Shown here: positions 1 through 9,310 of the stretch, piece after piece | Layout of the letters: every line of letters begins with the position of its first letter | Numbering within the stretch: the first letter of the stretch is position 1 | Source: Burkholderiales bacterium Ga0077543 | Lineage (GTDB): Bacteria; Pseudomonadota; Gammaproteobacteria; Burkholderiales; Burkholderiaceae_C | Reading direction: 5' to 3' | Assembly (NCBI GenBank): GCA_001464055.1 | Contig: LNET01000119.1 | Location: 1 to 59,212, forward strand | Length of the DNA stretch: 59,212 nucleotides | The notes under the pieces: generated by a model | What the model saw: the letters and a program-made list of their open reading frames with translations, nothing else | Told to the model about the DNA's origin: nothing | Databases searched by the model: none | Program-made: the position numbers and the translations under genes

Positions 1-3000
1 GGGCCCATCCCCGCTCGCGCGGGGCAACCTTTTCCACCCAGCGCACAAACCGGCCGGTAACGGGCCCATCCCCGCTCGCGCGGGGCAACCGAGTTGGGAC
101 AAGGCCACCACTGCGAAGCCAAGGGCCCATCCCCGCTCGCGCGGGGCAACCTGTCTTTGGCTTCTTCACTATCCACTCTCCTAGGGCCCATCCCCGCTCG
201 CGCGGGGCAACCGTCTGGATCGAGATCAGCAGCTTTTGCAAGCGGGGCCCATCCCCGCTCGCGCGGGGCAACCACCGTAGGCACCGCGCCCCCAAGCTGC
301 CTCAGGGGCCCATCCCCGCTCGCGCGGGGCAACCTGCACAATGTCGCCATCGAGCACGCGGATAGTGGGCCCATCCCCGCTCGCGCGGGGCAACCTCGTC
401 GACGATCAGCCCGTATCGGTTGCTCATGGGCCCATCCCCGCTCGCGCGGGGCAACCGTCGTCGGAGTTGTCCCCGTTGCGAATCGTCAGGGCCCATCCCC
501 GCTCGCGCGGGGCAACCTTGGTCGGCAGGTTGACGGTTGTCTGCAGCGGGGGCCCATCCCCGCTCGCGCGGGGCAACCCCAGCAGCGATGCCCACGACTG
601 CAGAGGCCGGGGGCCCATCCCCGCTCGCGCGGGGCAACCTCGCGCAGGGTCATGCCGGGGAACTGCCAAGTGGGCCCATCCCCGCTCGCGCGGGGCAACC
701 TGCACGATGTCGCCATCCAGAACGCGGATGGTGGGCCCATCCCCGCTCGCGCGGGGCAACCAGCGCAGCCCGTGCGGTGCGCGCCACGACGAAGGGCCCA
801 TCCCCGCTCGCGCGGGGCAACCGCGGCAGAGGTGCGCGCCATTCTTCGCCTGTTGGGCCCATCCCCGCTCGCGCGGGGCAACCGCGCCCTGGTGGTGCCG
901 GTGCAGGCGCCCATGGGGCCCATCCCCGCTCGCGCGGGGCAACCATGTGCAAGGTCATCGCCGAGAGCTTCGCCGAGGGCCCATCCCCGCTCGCGCGGGG
1001 CAACCCTGTGGCGGGCTACACCGTGCAGCCCATGACCGGGCCCATCCCCGCTCGCGCGGGGCAACCGTCTGGATCGAGATCAGCAGCTTCTGCATGCGGG
1101 GCCCATCCCCGCTCGCGCGGGGCAACCAACCGGCCTCATCACTCCCGCAAAAAACCTACGGGCCCATCCCCGCTCGCGCGGGGCAACCATGTCGCCGGCG
1201 GCTGCCGGGCTTGCGGGCAGGGGCCCATCCCCGCTCGCGCGGGGCAACCACCAGGGGCGCTCCGTCAATGTAGACGTCCGAGGGCCCATCCCCGCTCGCG
1301 CGGGGCAACCGGTTTGGCAAGCCCGACGGCGCCTATTGGTCGGGGCCCATCCCCGCTCGCGCGGGGCAACCCACCCCGTGGCCATCAAGGGCGTGCCGCA
1401 GATGGGCCCATCCCCGCTCGCGCGGGGCAACCGCAACAGCAGCTGCCACTTCGGCTTCGGTGCCGGGCCCATCCCCGCTCGCGCGGGGCAACCAGGGCCA
1501 CGTCACCCGGGCGCACGTCGGCCCCGGGCCCATCCCCGCTCGCGCGGGGCAACCATCACGAAACCCGCCGAACGCAAGCCCACCGGGGGCCCATCCCCGC
1601 TCGCGCGGGGCAACCGCCGGGCTGTACCCCAGCCATGTGTCGGACTACGGCCCATCCCCGCTCGCGCGGGGCAACCAGACAGCTGCGTTCACACGGCAGG
1701 GGTCGCAGGGGCCCATCCCCGCTCGCGCGGGGCAACCGTCATGGGTCAGATGAAGGCGCTGATGGGGCAGGGCCCATCCCCGCTCGCGCGGGGCAACCGG
1801 GGGTGAAGCTGTCGCCCGTCTTGGCTTCGCGGGCCCATCCCCGCTCGCGCGGGGCAACCTAGGCTCTGCCGAGCAAGATGGCGAAGCTCGAGGGCCCATC
1901 CCCGCTCGCGCGGGGCAACCCGATGCCATTGACGCTGTATTCCACCTGCAGGCGGCCCATCCCCGCTCGCGCGGGGCAACCGCTCGGCTTCGACGCGCTT
2001 GGCATCACTCGCAGGGCCCATCCCCGCTCGCGCGGGGCAACCGTCCTGATAGAACATCGGGTTCACTCCTGGTGGGGCCCATCCCCGCTCGCGCGGGGCA
2101 ACCGGCATCGGCGTCCAGCAGCACGGGTCCGTGCGGGGCCCATCCCCGCTCGCGCGGGGCAACCTTGCGCGGGTCGTTGCGCAGGCCGGCCTCAAAGGGC
2201 CCATCCCCGCTCGCGCGGGGCAACCCCCGAGAAACCGCCGTCGCCTGCCTGCAGAAAGGGCCCATCCCCGCTCGCGCGGGGCAACCACGACGTATTCACC
2301 GGCCGCATCGTCTTCAATGGGCCCATCCCCGCTCGCGCGGGGCAACCGTTCGCAGAGCCACCAGGAAGGCCCAGGCGACGGGCCCATCCCCGCTCGCGCG
2401 GGGCAACCATGCCAGGCGCTCAGTCAGCACGCGCCGCACGGGGCCCATCCCCGCTCGCGCGGGGCAACCGGGCGTGACATCGGCCAGCAGCTTGCCCGCC
2501 AGGGCCCATCCCCGCTCGCGCGGGGCAACCGCAGGTGTTGACGAAGTCCAGGACCACGTGGGGGGCCCATCCCCGCTCGCGCGGGGCAACCGTTCGTCGA
2601 GCATGGCGCGCACCTGGCGCGCGGGGCCCATCCCCGCTCGCGCGGGGCAACCAACGCCAGAGCAGCGCGACCTGCTGTCGCTGCGGGCCCATCCCCGCTC
2701 GCGCGGGGCAACCATCGTCACGCCGGATTGGAAAACGTGAACCGCGGGCCCATCCCCGCTCGCGCGGGGCAACCCCACTGAAGGTAATCGCGGTGCCGGC
2801 CAGCGCGGGCCCATCCCCGCTCGCGCGGGGCAACCGCGTTGTTGGCGTGCTGCGAGCTGAACAGCGCGGGCCCATCCCCGCTCGCGCGGGGCAACCTCGC
2901 GGCCCAGCGGCTGGAACTGCCCGCCGGTGGGCCCATCCCCGCTCGCGCGGGGCAACCTCATCGGCCTGGCCGGTGGCCACCAGGTCAAGGGGCCCATCCC

Positions 3001-3018
3001 CGCTCGCGCGGGGCAACC
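1..3018 (-). CRISPR. Type I-E CRISPR array, 50 repeats and 49 spacers
   Basis: A 29-bp repeat recurs with an exact 61-bp period from base 1 to 3018, giving 50 repeats and 49 spacers, all 32 bp. In crRNA sense (minus strand) each repeat is GGTTG, a 6-bp stem CCCCGC/GCGGGG closing a GCGA loop, and an 8-nt tag ATGGGCCC, the type I-E layout cut by Cas6e. All 50 repeats are identical except the last tag base, which is G instead of C in the repeats starting at 1648 and 1953. The leader and cas2 lie at the right end, so spacers near 2961-2989 are newest and those near base 30 oldest. No degenerate terminal repeat is present and base 1 is the first base of a repeat, so the array probably continues to the left. 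Open reading frames across the array are artefacts of the repeat period. Confidence 0.99.
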
Positions 3019-3073
3019 TCTAACGGCTAACTCATTGTCAGCCAACGAATTGTTAAGGAGCAAGCTTGGCGGA
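3019..3073 (-). promoter_or_regulatory. CRISPR leader with IHF-like site and hairpin
   Basis: Only 55 bp separate the cas2 stop codon from the first repeat. Read on the minus strand, this AT-richer stretch contains TAACAATTCGTTG at 3055-3043, matching the IHF consensus at eight of nine specified positions and lying 24 bp from the repeat. IHF binding in the leader is needed for spacer integration in the E. coli I-E system. Next to it, 3025-3043 forms a 7-bp inverted repeat (GGCTAAC/GTCAGCC on the plus strand, loop TCATT). Two imperfect copies of an ACAATnnGTTnGCnG motif follow each other. No clear -35/-10 pair was found, so array transcription may start inside cas2 or by readthrough from the cas operon. 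Confidence 0.7.
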
Positions 3074-3373
3074 CTAGGGGTTACTGCGCAGAGTCAGCAG
3101 CACGCCATCCAATCGCACTGGCTTGCGCGGCGTTGATCCCAGGCTGCGCACCGCCAACCCACCATCGGCGCGGGAATCCGGGAAGATCAACATCAAAGAT
3201 CCGTTCCGCAGTTGCGCGTGCCAGCCGGTCACCACATCCCAGATCTTGTCCCTTGCGCGCGCGCTCAGGCTCGGGCTTGCATAAACACCTGGTGAAAGTT
3301 CGAGCATTGCCGAAGACAGGAACCCGCGGTAGCGGTCCTCAACGTCACGAGTGATCAGGATCGTCAGTGCCAT
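3074..3373 (-). CDS. cas2: CRISPR-associated endonuclease Cas2e
   Basis: Cas2 is the structural partner of Cas1 in the integrase complex that inserts new spacers. The 99-residue product begins MALTILITRDVEDRYRGFLS, typical of the short Cas2 ferredoxin fold in its I-E (CasCas2/CasF) form, and ends in the usual leader-proximal position as last cas gene before the array. The start is taken as the ATG at 3373. A GTG two codons upstream (3379) is possible, and neither has a strong ribosome binding site. The gene overlaps the 3' end of cas1 by 29 bp, so translation is probably coupled. Confidence 0.95.
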   Translation of the reverse strand: MALTILITRDVEDRYRGFLSSAMLELSPGVYASPSLSARARDKIWDVVTGWHAQLRNGSLMLIFPDSRADGGLAVRSLGSTPRKPVRLDGVLLTLRSNP

Positions 3374-4235
3374 CGTCACGTACGCCGAAAAGGCTCTTGA
3401 TGTCGTCGATCATCTTCGGCACCAGACCGATGCGGCGGAACTCCCTGGCTGCAGCCTGCCGCACCAGCCTGTCCACGGTTTCGTCGGCGCCCTGCTCCAG
3501 CTTCTTCGCCGCATGAAATGCCAACCGCAAGGTCACCGCTTCGCGGTACAGGTCGGCAATGTCCAGCACGAAAGACTGGTCGGAATCCTCATGGATGAAG
3601 CCCAGTTGCGGCAAGGCCGAAACCGCCGCCACGGCCACACCCGCCGCCGAACGCACCGCCGTGGCCGCGTGGTTGATGGCCTGGTTGGCAATGTCGGTGG
3701 CGTCGGGGTTGCTGCGGTTGTAGTCACGCTTCTTCCAGGCCAGGCCAAACTGCTGCGCCAGCAGCTTGTAGCTCTCCTTCACCCGCGCGCCCTCAATACC
3801 GCGCAGCACTTCGATGCTGGTGTGCGGCAGCACCTCGCCCAGCCGGCGCGCATACATCTTCCGCGCGATGGCGATGCGCTGCTTGTCGTCGGCCCACACC
3901 CGCGCTTGCGCGCGCGCCAAGTCTGACCGGTCGGGCCCCAGGGCGGGGGCGGTGTAGATACGGGTGGCATCGGTGCCCACCGCCACCAGCGTGGTGCCAT
4001 GCCGCGCCAGCACGCGCAGTACGTCGTGGCTGAGGCTGGTGCCCGGGCCGATGAGCAGGGCCGACAGTGTCTGGTGCGGCAGCTGGTATTCCCCCGCCGC
4101 CAGCACGCCGCCCGCGCTGGAAAAGTGCAGGCATCCGTCCACCACCGTGAAGACGCCGCGGTCCAGATACAGCAAGCCGTGACGGTCGGCGTGGGCTATC
4201 TGCACACGTTCCAGCCCCAGCCGCCCTTTCAGCAT
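3345..4235 (-). CDS. cas1: Type I-E CRISPR-associated integrase Cas1e
   Basis: Cas1 is the metal-dependent integrase that captures protospacers and inserts them at the leader end of the array. The 296-residue length is normal for Cas1e. The predicted catalytic residues are present: E148 in RGIEGARVKESYK, H215 in LGFIHEDSDQ, and D225 and D228 in SFVLDIADLY. The gene starts three bases after the cas6e stop codon and overlaps cas2. With an intact active site and a perfectly regular array, the adaptation module looks functional. Confidence 0.97.
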   Translation of the reverse strand: MLKGRLGLERVQIAHADRHGLLYLDRGVFTVVDGCLHFSSAGGVLAAGEYQLPHQTLSALLIGPGTSLSHDVLRVLARHGTTLVAVGTDATRIYTAPALGPDRSDLARAQARVWADDKQRIAIARKMYARRLGEVLPHTSIEVLRGIEGARVKESYKLLAQQFGLAWKKRDYNRSNPDATDIANQAINHAATAVRSAAGVAVAAVSALPQLGFIHEDSDQSFVLDIADLYREAVTLRLAFHAAKKLEQGADETVDRLVRQAAAREFRRIGLVPKMIDDIKSLFGVRDDGTDDPDHS

Positions 4236-4238
4236 GGT

Positions 4239-5027
4239 TCAGGTCCAGGCACCCGGCGGCGCCAGCAACAGGCAGCCGAAGCCAAAGCTGCGGTGTCGCC
4301 CCAGGCCGCGCGCCAGAAGGGCGTCAAACGCGGCAGGGTCGCCCACCTGCAGTTGCCCCCGCACCACCAAGTCGGGCAGCAGGCCTTGCTGGGTGGGCCG
4401 CCGCCCGCCTTGGCTGGCAGGCTGGGCGTAGCGTCTGGCCATCGGCGCCAGACGGAAGCTCAGGGCCCGCGACACCTGCAGCACGGCCGCGCCGCCGCGC
4501 GCCAGCTCGCGGGCCAGCCAGGCGCGGTGCGCGGCCTCACGGTCGCCGCCTGCCGCTGCAGCAAAGTCTGGGTGGAAGGCGGCGTCGATCTCCGGGTAGC
4601 CGCCCCCAGGCTGCTGCCGGCTGCGCACCACGGGGGCCACGCGCACCTCGAAGCTCAGGCGTTCACCCGCGCGCCATGCGGCAGGCATGGTCTTGATGAG
4701 CGCACTGCCAGCTTCGGCCAGGCCCAGCGCCGCAGCAGCGCCGGGGTCGGTGGTGGGCGCCTGCGCCAGCGCCATCGCCAGTGCCTCGGGGCTGCGCCGG
4801 CTGTAGCCGATGAGCTGCAGGCTGCCTGGTCTTTCCAGCAAGGCGAAGGGCTTGGGGGCCAGTTCCCCAAGGGTGGCCCGCAGCGCGGCGTGCAGGGCGT
4901 AACCCGTGTCGTCCTGCAATGCGCGCTGCCGGGTGGCGGCCACCCAGCGCGCCAGCGCACCCATGTCGGGCATCAGCCGCAGCAGTTGCAATGGCGCGGC
5001 AGGGGACGGAGTGGCCGGTGTACTCAT
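4239..5027 (-). CDS. cas6e: crRNA-processing endoribonuclease Cas6e (CasE/Cse3)
   Basis: Cas6e cleaves pre-crRNA at the base of each repeat hairpin and stays bound to the crRNA 3' stem inside Cascade. The product has 262 residues, within the longer end of the family. The N-terminal YALHAALR segment (Y43, H46) matches the position of the catalytic Tyr/His of known Cas6e proteins, and the C-terminal GLGRHRSFGFG loop is the glycine-rich RAMP signature. It overlaps cas5e by four bases (ATGA) and is followed three bases later by cas1. Confidence 0.95.
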   Translation of the reverse strand: MSTPATPSPAAPLQLLRLMPDMGALARWVAATRQRALQDDTGYALHAALRATLGELAPKPFALLERPGSLQLIGYSRRSPEALAMALAQAPTTDPGAAAALGLAEAGSALIKTMPAAWRAGERLSFEVRVAPVVRSRQQPGGGYPEIDAAFHPDFAAAAGGDREAAHRAWLARELARGGAAVLQVSRALSFRLAPMARRYAQPASQGGRRPTQQGLLPDLVVRGQLQVGDPAAFDALLARGLGRHRSFGFGCLLLAPPGAWT

Positions 5028-5761
5028 GCGCCGCCCCGCGCCACGATCTCGTATACGCGCTGCCTGCCCGCATGCACGTCCATGGCAAAGCGTCGCTCGT
5101 CGCTGGTGTCGTGCTCGCGAATTTGGCCCAGGGCCGGGGCCAGCGCCACGGCGGGCCCCGCGCCTTCGTTGAAGTAGACAGTGGCCAGCGCAGGGGCCGC
5201 ACCATCGTCTGGCGCCACGGCGGCGCGCACTGCCGCCACAGCATCTGCGGCCAGCACCAGGCCCTGGTTAATGCGGGTTGCCGGCAGGCAGGCCTTGCGG
5301 CCCAGGAACAAGGGGCGGCGCGGCTGGTTCAGCGCCGCGGCCAGGTCGTTCAGCGTGGGGGGCTGATCGGCGGGCTCCAGGCGCAGCGCCACCAACACCG
5401 AGGCGTCGGCACGGTAGTCGCGGCTGCGCAGGTGCGGTGAGTTGTAAGTGTTCGGGCCGCCGCCACGCTCTTCCACCACGCCGCGCGTGGTCCAGCCCTT
5501 GTCGTATGCGGACAGTTGGGCAGTTTGGAAGTCGTTCAGAGCCACCCCCGCGCGGTCGATGCGCGCCGCCCAGCGGATGCGCGACTGCAGCGCGTCCAGC
5601 GCCGCCACGTCACTGCGCTGCCAGCCCAGCGCATTGGCCAGCAGGCCGGTCAGCATCGACACAGGCGGCCAGGGCTGCACCGGGCGCCGGTGGTCCACCG
5701 CGGTGGTGCCAAAGGACATCAGCGGCGCCTCCAGGCGCAGCAACAAGTGAGACTGACTCAT
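5024..5761 (-). CDS. cas5e: Cascade subunit Cas5e (CasD)
   Basis: Cas5e binds the 5' tag of the crRNA at the foot of Cascade. The 245-residue product opens with LLLRLEAPLMSFG, the typical Cas5 N-terminal strand, and carries NTYNSPHLRSRDYRADASV, a conserved Cas5e stretch. It lies between cas7e and cas6e as in E. coli. Unlike the other junctions of this operon, there are 80 bp between the cas7e stop and this start; the gap contains a GC-rich dispersed element. The ribosome binding site is weak. Confidence 0.95.
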   Translation of the reverse strand: MSQSHLLLRLEAPLMSFGTTAVDHRRPVQPWPPVSMLTGLLANALGWQRSDVAALDALQSRIRWAARIDRAGVALNDFQTAQLSAYDKGWTTRGVVEERGGGPNTYNSPHLRSRDYRADASVLVALRLEPADQPPTLNDLAAALNQPRRPLFLGRKACLPATRINQGLVLAADAVAAVRAAVAPDDGAAPALATVYFNEGAGPAVALAPALGQIREHDTSDERRFAMDVHAGRQRVYEIVARGGA

Positions 5762-5790
5762 CTCACTACTGCCTGGCCGTTTCGAAGGTA

Positions 5791-5830
5791 CCGAGAGCCC
5801 CCTCGGGGGGCAGCGCGCGTAGCGAGCATG
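5791..5830. repeat. GC-rich dispersed intergenic element, copy 1
   Basis: On the minus strand this reads GCTCGCTACGCGCGCTG followed by the palindrome CCCCCCGAGGGGG. The same GCTCGCT/CCCCC(C)nAGGGGG arrangement recurs between hslV and hslU (34175-34245) and, more diverged, between hppD and phhA (51760-51823). It interrupts the otherwise tight spacing of the Cascade genes, between cas7e and cas5e. It could be a REP-like element affecting mRNA stability. It has no T-tract, so it is unlikely to be a simple terminator. Confidence 0.7.
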
Positions 5831-5841
5831 GAGGCCTCATT

Positions 5842-7059
5842 TCAGGCGGCCTCGATGCGCTGGCGCAGCGCGTCGCACATCGCGTCCAGCGCCAGCACCG
5901 GCACCGCCTGCAGCGCCGGCGGCGTCACGCTCAGCTGCTGCCTTTCGGTGTGCTTGCCGTAAGCGCTGTCCAGGTTGTGCAGATGCGTCTGCAGCGCATG
6001 CACGGCGTTTTCGAACACGTCGCCCTGCAGCGGCACGGCCTTGCGAAAGGCATTGGCCAGCGTACGCGGCTGGTCGTCACCGGTTTCCAGCAGCAGGAAT
6101 TCGGCGTGTGCGTAAGGGGCAGTGCTGCCCTTCTTGGCGCCGGGCGATGTGCGCGCTATCAGCTTCACCAGGCGCTCCAGCACTTGCCCCGCCAGCGCGG
6201 CGTTGCCGTTGAGGTTGGCCACCAGCAAGTCCACGTCTACCGTCACGTAGCCATAGAACAGGCCGCTGGTGAGCTCGATGTCGAAGATGCCGGCCGAGCC
6301 GGTTTCGCCTTCTTCACTGCGCTGGCGCAGGTCGTCCACCGCCGTCACGTAGTCAAGTTCGTTCTCGATAGCGTGCACGCTCAGGGCGTGGGCCACGTGC
6401 ACGGGCGCGTTGACGTTGGCCGAGGTGTCCGATGTAACCATGCGTCCGAACAGGGCCGATTCCAGCCCCGCTGCCCCGCTGCCGCCGTCCGCAAGCGCGC
6501 GCAGGTTCTTTTGCAGCGGGTCTAGACGCTCCTTCGCAAGGTCTTCGACAGCCTTCAGCGCCTTCTTGTCGGGCTCCTTGGCGGCCTCGGCGAGCAGCGA
6601 TGCGTCCTGGGTGAGCGTGGTGGCCAGTTCGCGTGCCAGCGTCTGCACATAGGCCGTCTCGGGATGGCCGAAAAACAGCGCCTGGCGGGTCTTCGGGTCC
6701 GCGCCGTTCTTGCCATACAAGGCCACGTTCAGCAAGTCGGCCAGTTTGGCCAGGGTCGCGGCATGCAAGGCTGGCAGGTCGGCCAGCGCCGCAGGAAGGA
6801 TCAGATGCTTCACCACGTCCTTGCTGCGGTCGCCCATCGGCACGCCCAGGCCTTGCAGGGCATGGGGCACCTTCTTGGCCTGCTCATGATCGGCCTCGCC
6901 CGCAAAGCGCCATTTGCGCTTGAGGGCCTGCGACGACACCCGCAAGCGCACCGTGCCCCCGAACGGCAGGCGCTTGGCCAGGCCGGCGTCGTCGCGGTTG
7001 AGCAAGGTGCCGGGGTAGCTGGCAAGGCTGTGGATCTGGACGAAACGCGGGCGGCTCAT
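5842..7059 (-). CDS. cas7e: Cascade backbone subunit Cas7e (CasC/Cse4)
   Basis: Cas7e forms the six-subunit backbone along the crRNA spacer. The product is 405 residues; the open frame runs farther upstream, but the true start is the ATG at 7059, because it is preceded by an AGGGA-type binding site and gives the family N-terminus FVQIHSLASYPGTLLNRDD. Further family hallmarks are LAKRLPFGGTVRLRVSSQ and LKRKWRF. The gene lies 41 bp after cse2. Confidence 0.96.
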   Translation of the reverse strand: MSRPRFVQIHSLASYPGTLLNRDDAGLAKRLPFGGTVRLRVSSQALKRKWRFAGEADHEQAKKVPHALQGLGVPMGDRSKDVVKHLILPAALADLPALHAATLAKLADLLNVALYGKNGADPKTRQALFFGHPETAYVQTLARELATTLTQDASLLAEAAKEPDKKALKAVEDLAKERLDPLQKNLRALADGGSGAAGLESALFGRMVTSDTSANVNAPVHVAHALSVHAIENELDYVTAVDDLRQRSEEGETGSAGIFDIELTSGLFYGYVTVDVDLLVANLNGNAALAGQVLERLVKLIARTSPGAKKGSTAPYAHAEFLLLETGDDQPRTLANAFRKAVPLQGDVFENAVHALQTHLHNLDSAYGKHTERQQLSVTPPALQAVPVLALDAMCDALRQRIEAA

Positions 7060-7100
7060 GGCGTGTGGTTTCCCTGTAGCTGTGGATGGTGTTGGGCCGT

Positions 7101-7667
7101 TCAGGCTGCGGCATCCGCCGTCTCGTCTGTGCGGGGCTGGGCGTCGAGGTAGCGGCGGATGAGGCGCTGGCGTGCGGCGTCGGCACGGGCCTGGCCTGGT
7201 ACGTCGCCTGGCCCGCCCTGCAACATCAGGTCGGCCAACGGCCACCAGTTGACGGTGGCGCCGGCAGCGGCCAGGCGGCGGGCCAGGCGCGGCATCAGGC
7301 TGGCCAGTACGCTGGCGTCGGCTTCCACCAGCTGGCGCAGGCGTGCTTCGCCAAAGCGCAGCCGGGCCAGTACGGCGCCGGGGTCGGCGTCGAAACGCGT
7401 GTCGTGCCGGCCCTGTGCCAGCGCCAGGCAGTGCAGCAGCAGCGCCCAACGCTGCCGTTGCTGCGCATCCCGCGGGTGGACACCGGCCGCAAGCAGCAAG
7501 CGCTCCGCGTCGAACAGGGCCGCCTGCGGGTGGGCTTCAGGATGAAAGCGGCGCAACCGGGCGAGCGTGCCAGTGCTGGCGTGCCGCACCTGGCCAGCCA
7601 GGGAGGCGATGGGGTCCTTGGCTGGCGCCTCTGCGGGCGCGGGTGGGGTCGCTTCTGCATCAACCAT
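7101..7667 (-). CDS. cse2: Cascade small subunit Cse2 (CasB/Cas11e)
   Basis: Cse2 is the small helical subunit, present as a dimer in Cascade, that stabilises the R-loop. The chosen ATG at 7667 follows GAGGA by nine bases and overlaps the cas8e stop by eight bases, giving 188 residues; a longer start 15 codons upstream is less likely. The protein has the basic LARLRRFHP and RQRWALLLHCLALAQG segments expected of the family, and its place between cas8e and cas7e is diagnostic. Confidence 0.93.
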   Translation of the reverse strand: MVDAEATPPAPAEAPAKDPIASLAGQVRHASTGTLARLRRFHPEAHPQAALFDAERLLLAAGVHPRDAQQRQRWALLLHCLALAQGRHDTRFDADPGAVLARLRFGEARLRQLVEADASVLASLMPRLARRLAAAGATVNWWPLADLMLQGGPGDVPGQARADAARQRLIRRYLDAQPRTDETADAAA

Positions 7668-9297
7668 GGGCGGTGTCCTCGGCTTGGGATTCAGTGGCGA
7701 TCGGTGCTGCACCCGCGGCTGGCATCTGGGGCGACGCTGGCAAGAGAGCGCCGAACTGTTTGTGCAGGCTCAGGCGCAGCAAACGCTCGGCGCGGGCGCG
7801 GGCGAACAGGCGCGAGCCGTCACGCGTGGGCAGCGCTTGGGCAGCTGAAGCGAGGTGGGCACGGGCTGTGTCGGCCAGCCAGGTCACCCATTGCTTGAAC
7901 GCGGCGGTGTCGTCCACGGGACTGTGGCCGAAGGTGTCGAACAGCTGGACGAAGAAGGCTTCGTCGATGGCCTGTTCGTAGCGATCTACCCAAGGCTCGA
8001 CGGCGCGAGTGAAGTCGCGGTTCTTCCAGTCCACCTCATCCCCGCCGTCGACAAACTGCAGCAGGGCACTGCGCAGGACCTTGCCGCTGGCCGTGCCCGC
8101 CAGGTTCACGAACTGCTGCGACCGTGCCGCGAGCGCAGCAGGTGCATCGACCACCTGCATCAGTACGGGCTGCGGCACGGGCAGCTCGCGTTTCAGGAAC
8201 CCATCGGTGCCACCATCGCCGCTCACCAGCACCTGGGCGATCCAGGTGCCTTGCTGATTGCTGCGGCGCTCAGCTTCCGTTGGCTGGGCCAACAGCGGAA
8301 GTTGAAATCTGGCACTGTCGAAGAACAAGGCCTGCAGGCTGCGATAGCCCAGGCTGTGCGCCTGTGCCGTCAGGGCTTTGGGCTCATCACCGCGCACGAT
8401 GGGCACCCAAGGGTCCATCACGTCGCCGCGCCTGTCCTTCGCGGCCACCCGCATGGCATCGCTGCCGGCGCGGCGCAAGAGCAATCGGCCGTTTTCGCTG
8501 ACCAGGCGCACACGGCGGCAAACCTCCAGGCACAACGGATGAACCGCTGCCAGCGGCAATGAGCCTGCATCCCAAGGCGCAAGCCAAAGCAGGCGGTGCA
8601 ATGCGGCGAGATCGGCATCTGGGTGCTGCTTGACGAACACCTCCAAAAGCCGACCCTCGGACTGGATCAACACATCGACGTCGCGAAGGAACTCCCGACC
8701 TGTGCCCCGCGCGAATGCCAACCTGAACTGCGAACGGGAACTGAAGCCACCGTTCATGCGCATGGTTTGGTAGTTGCCCGCCCCCAGGAAGGCAGACCAC
8801 CCCTGTAGCAGCACCAGCGCGTAGACGAGCGCGTCCAGCGTTTCGGCGCCCAATGGCAACTTGCCGGTCTTCTCATCGTGATGGCGAGCCGTCACCAGCA
8901 CGTCGATGTCCTGGGCTGCATCAGCCGTGCGCTTGAAATCAGCCACACGCTGGGCACTGCAAGGCGGCTGCAGAAACGCCGGCTGCTGCCAGTTGGCATT
9001 GATCAGGCACCAGGCGGCGCCGTCGGCGTGGTCTGGCGTCAGCGCAATCAACTTGTCGGCCCACGCCGCGGCGTCCGTGGGTGGCGTCGGGTCGTCCTCG
9101 CCTTCCAGGGCCAAGTAGGCCAGCTGCACCAGAAAGGCGTGCCAAGGTGCCCGCTGATGCGGCCGCAATGCGGCAAAGGCCAGATCTTCGCCCGCCGACA
9201 AACGGGCCAGCACTTGCGGCAAGGAAAGGCGCGCCACCGCGCCATCGGCACCGGTGGCGCGGAACACGCCGTCTGTCAACAACGAATGTTCGAGCAT
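7660..9297 (-). CDS. cas8e: Cascade large subunit Cas8e (CasA/Cse1)
   Basis: Cas8e recognises the PAM, helps open the target duplex and recruits Cas3. The frame extends upstream to 9330, but the ATG at 9297 is preceded by a perfect GGAGGAGG binding site, giving 545 residues starting MLEHSLLTDGVFRATGADG, with the usual Cse1 N-terminus. It is the first gene of the cas8e-cse2-cas7e-cas5e-cas6e-cas1-cas2 transcript. Its 5' leader contains a CRISPR-repeat-like hairpin that ends 13 bp upstream of the start codon. That raises the possibility that Cas6e, or Cascade guided by a crRNA-like RNA, controls this operon. Confidence 0.95.
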   Translation of the reverse strand: MLEHSLLTDGVFRATGADGAVARLSLPQVLARLSAGEDLAFAALRPHQRAPWHAFLVQLAYLALEGEDDPTPPTDAAAWADKLIALTPDHADGAAWCLINANWQQPAFLQPPCSAQRVADFKRTADAAQDIDVLVTARHHDEKTGKLPLGAETLDALVYALVLLQGWSAFLGAGNYQTMRMNGGFSSRSQFRLAFARGTGREFLRDVDVLIQSEGRLLEVFVKQHPDADLAALHRLLWLAPWDAGSLPLAAVHPLCLEVCRRVRLVSENGRLLLRRAGSDAMRVAAKDRRGDVMDPWVPIVRGDEPKALTAQAHSLGYRSLQALFFDSARFQLPLLAQPTEAERRSNQQGTWIAQVLVSGDGGTDGFLKRELPVPQPVLMQVVDAPAALAARSQQFVNLAGTASGKVLRSALLQFVDGGDEVDWKNRDFTRAVEPWVDRYEQAIDEAFFVQLFDTFGHSPVDDTAAFKQWVTWLADTARAHLASAAQALPTRDGSRLFARARAERLLRLSLHKQFGALLPASPQMPAAGAAPIATESQAEDTAHG

Positions 9298-9310
9298 CAC
9301 TTTCCTCCTC

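Noticed and set aside
3019..3060. Leader resembling an integron attC site (TAACAATTCGTT and GTTAGCC-GTTAGA on the minus strand)
   Set aside because: No integrase, gene cassette or full R/L box pair is present. The similarity is short and is explained by the IHF-like site plus hairpin.
94..3136. Many long open frames on both strands inside the array (GPSPLARGN and PIPARAGQP repeats)
   Set aside because: They follow from the 61-bp period and the absence of stops in the repeat. There is no binding site or family match, and the sequence is a CRISPR array.
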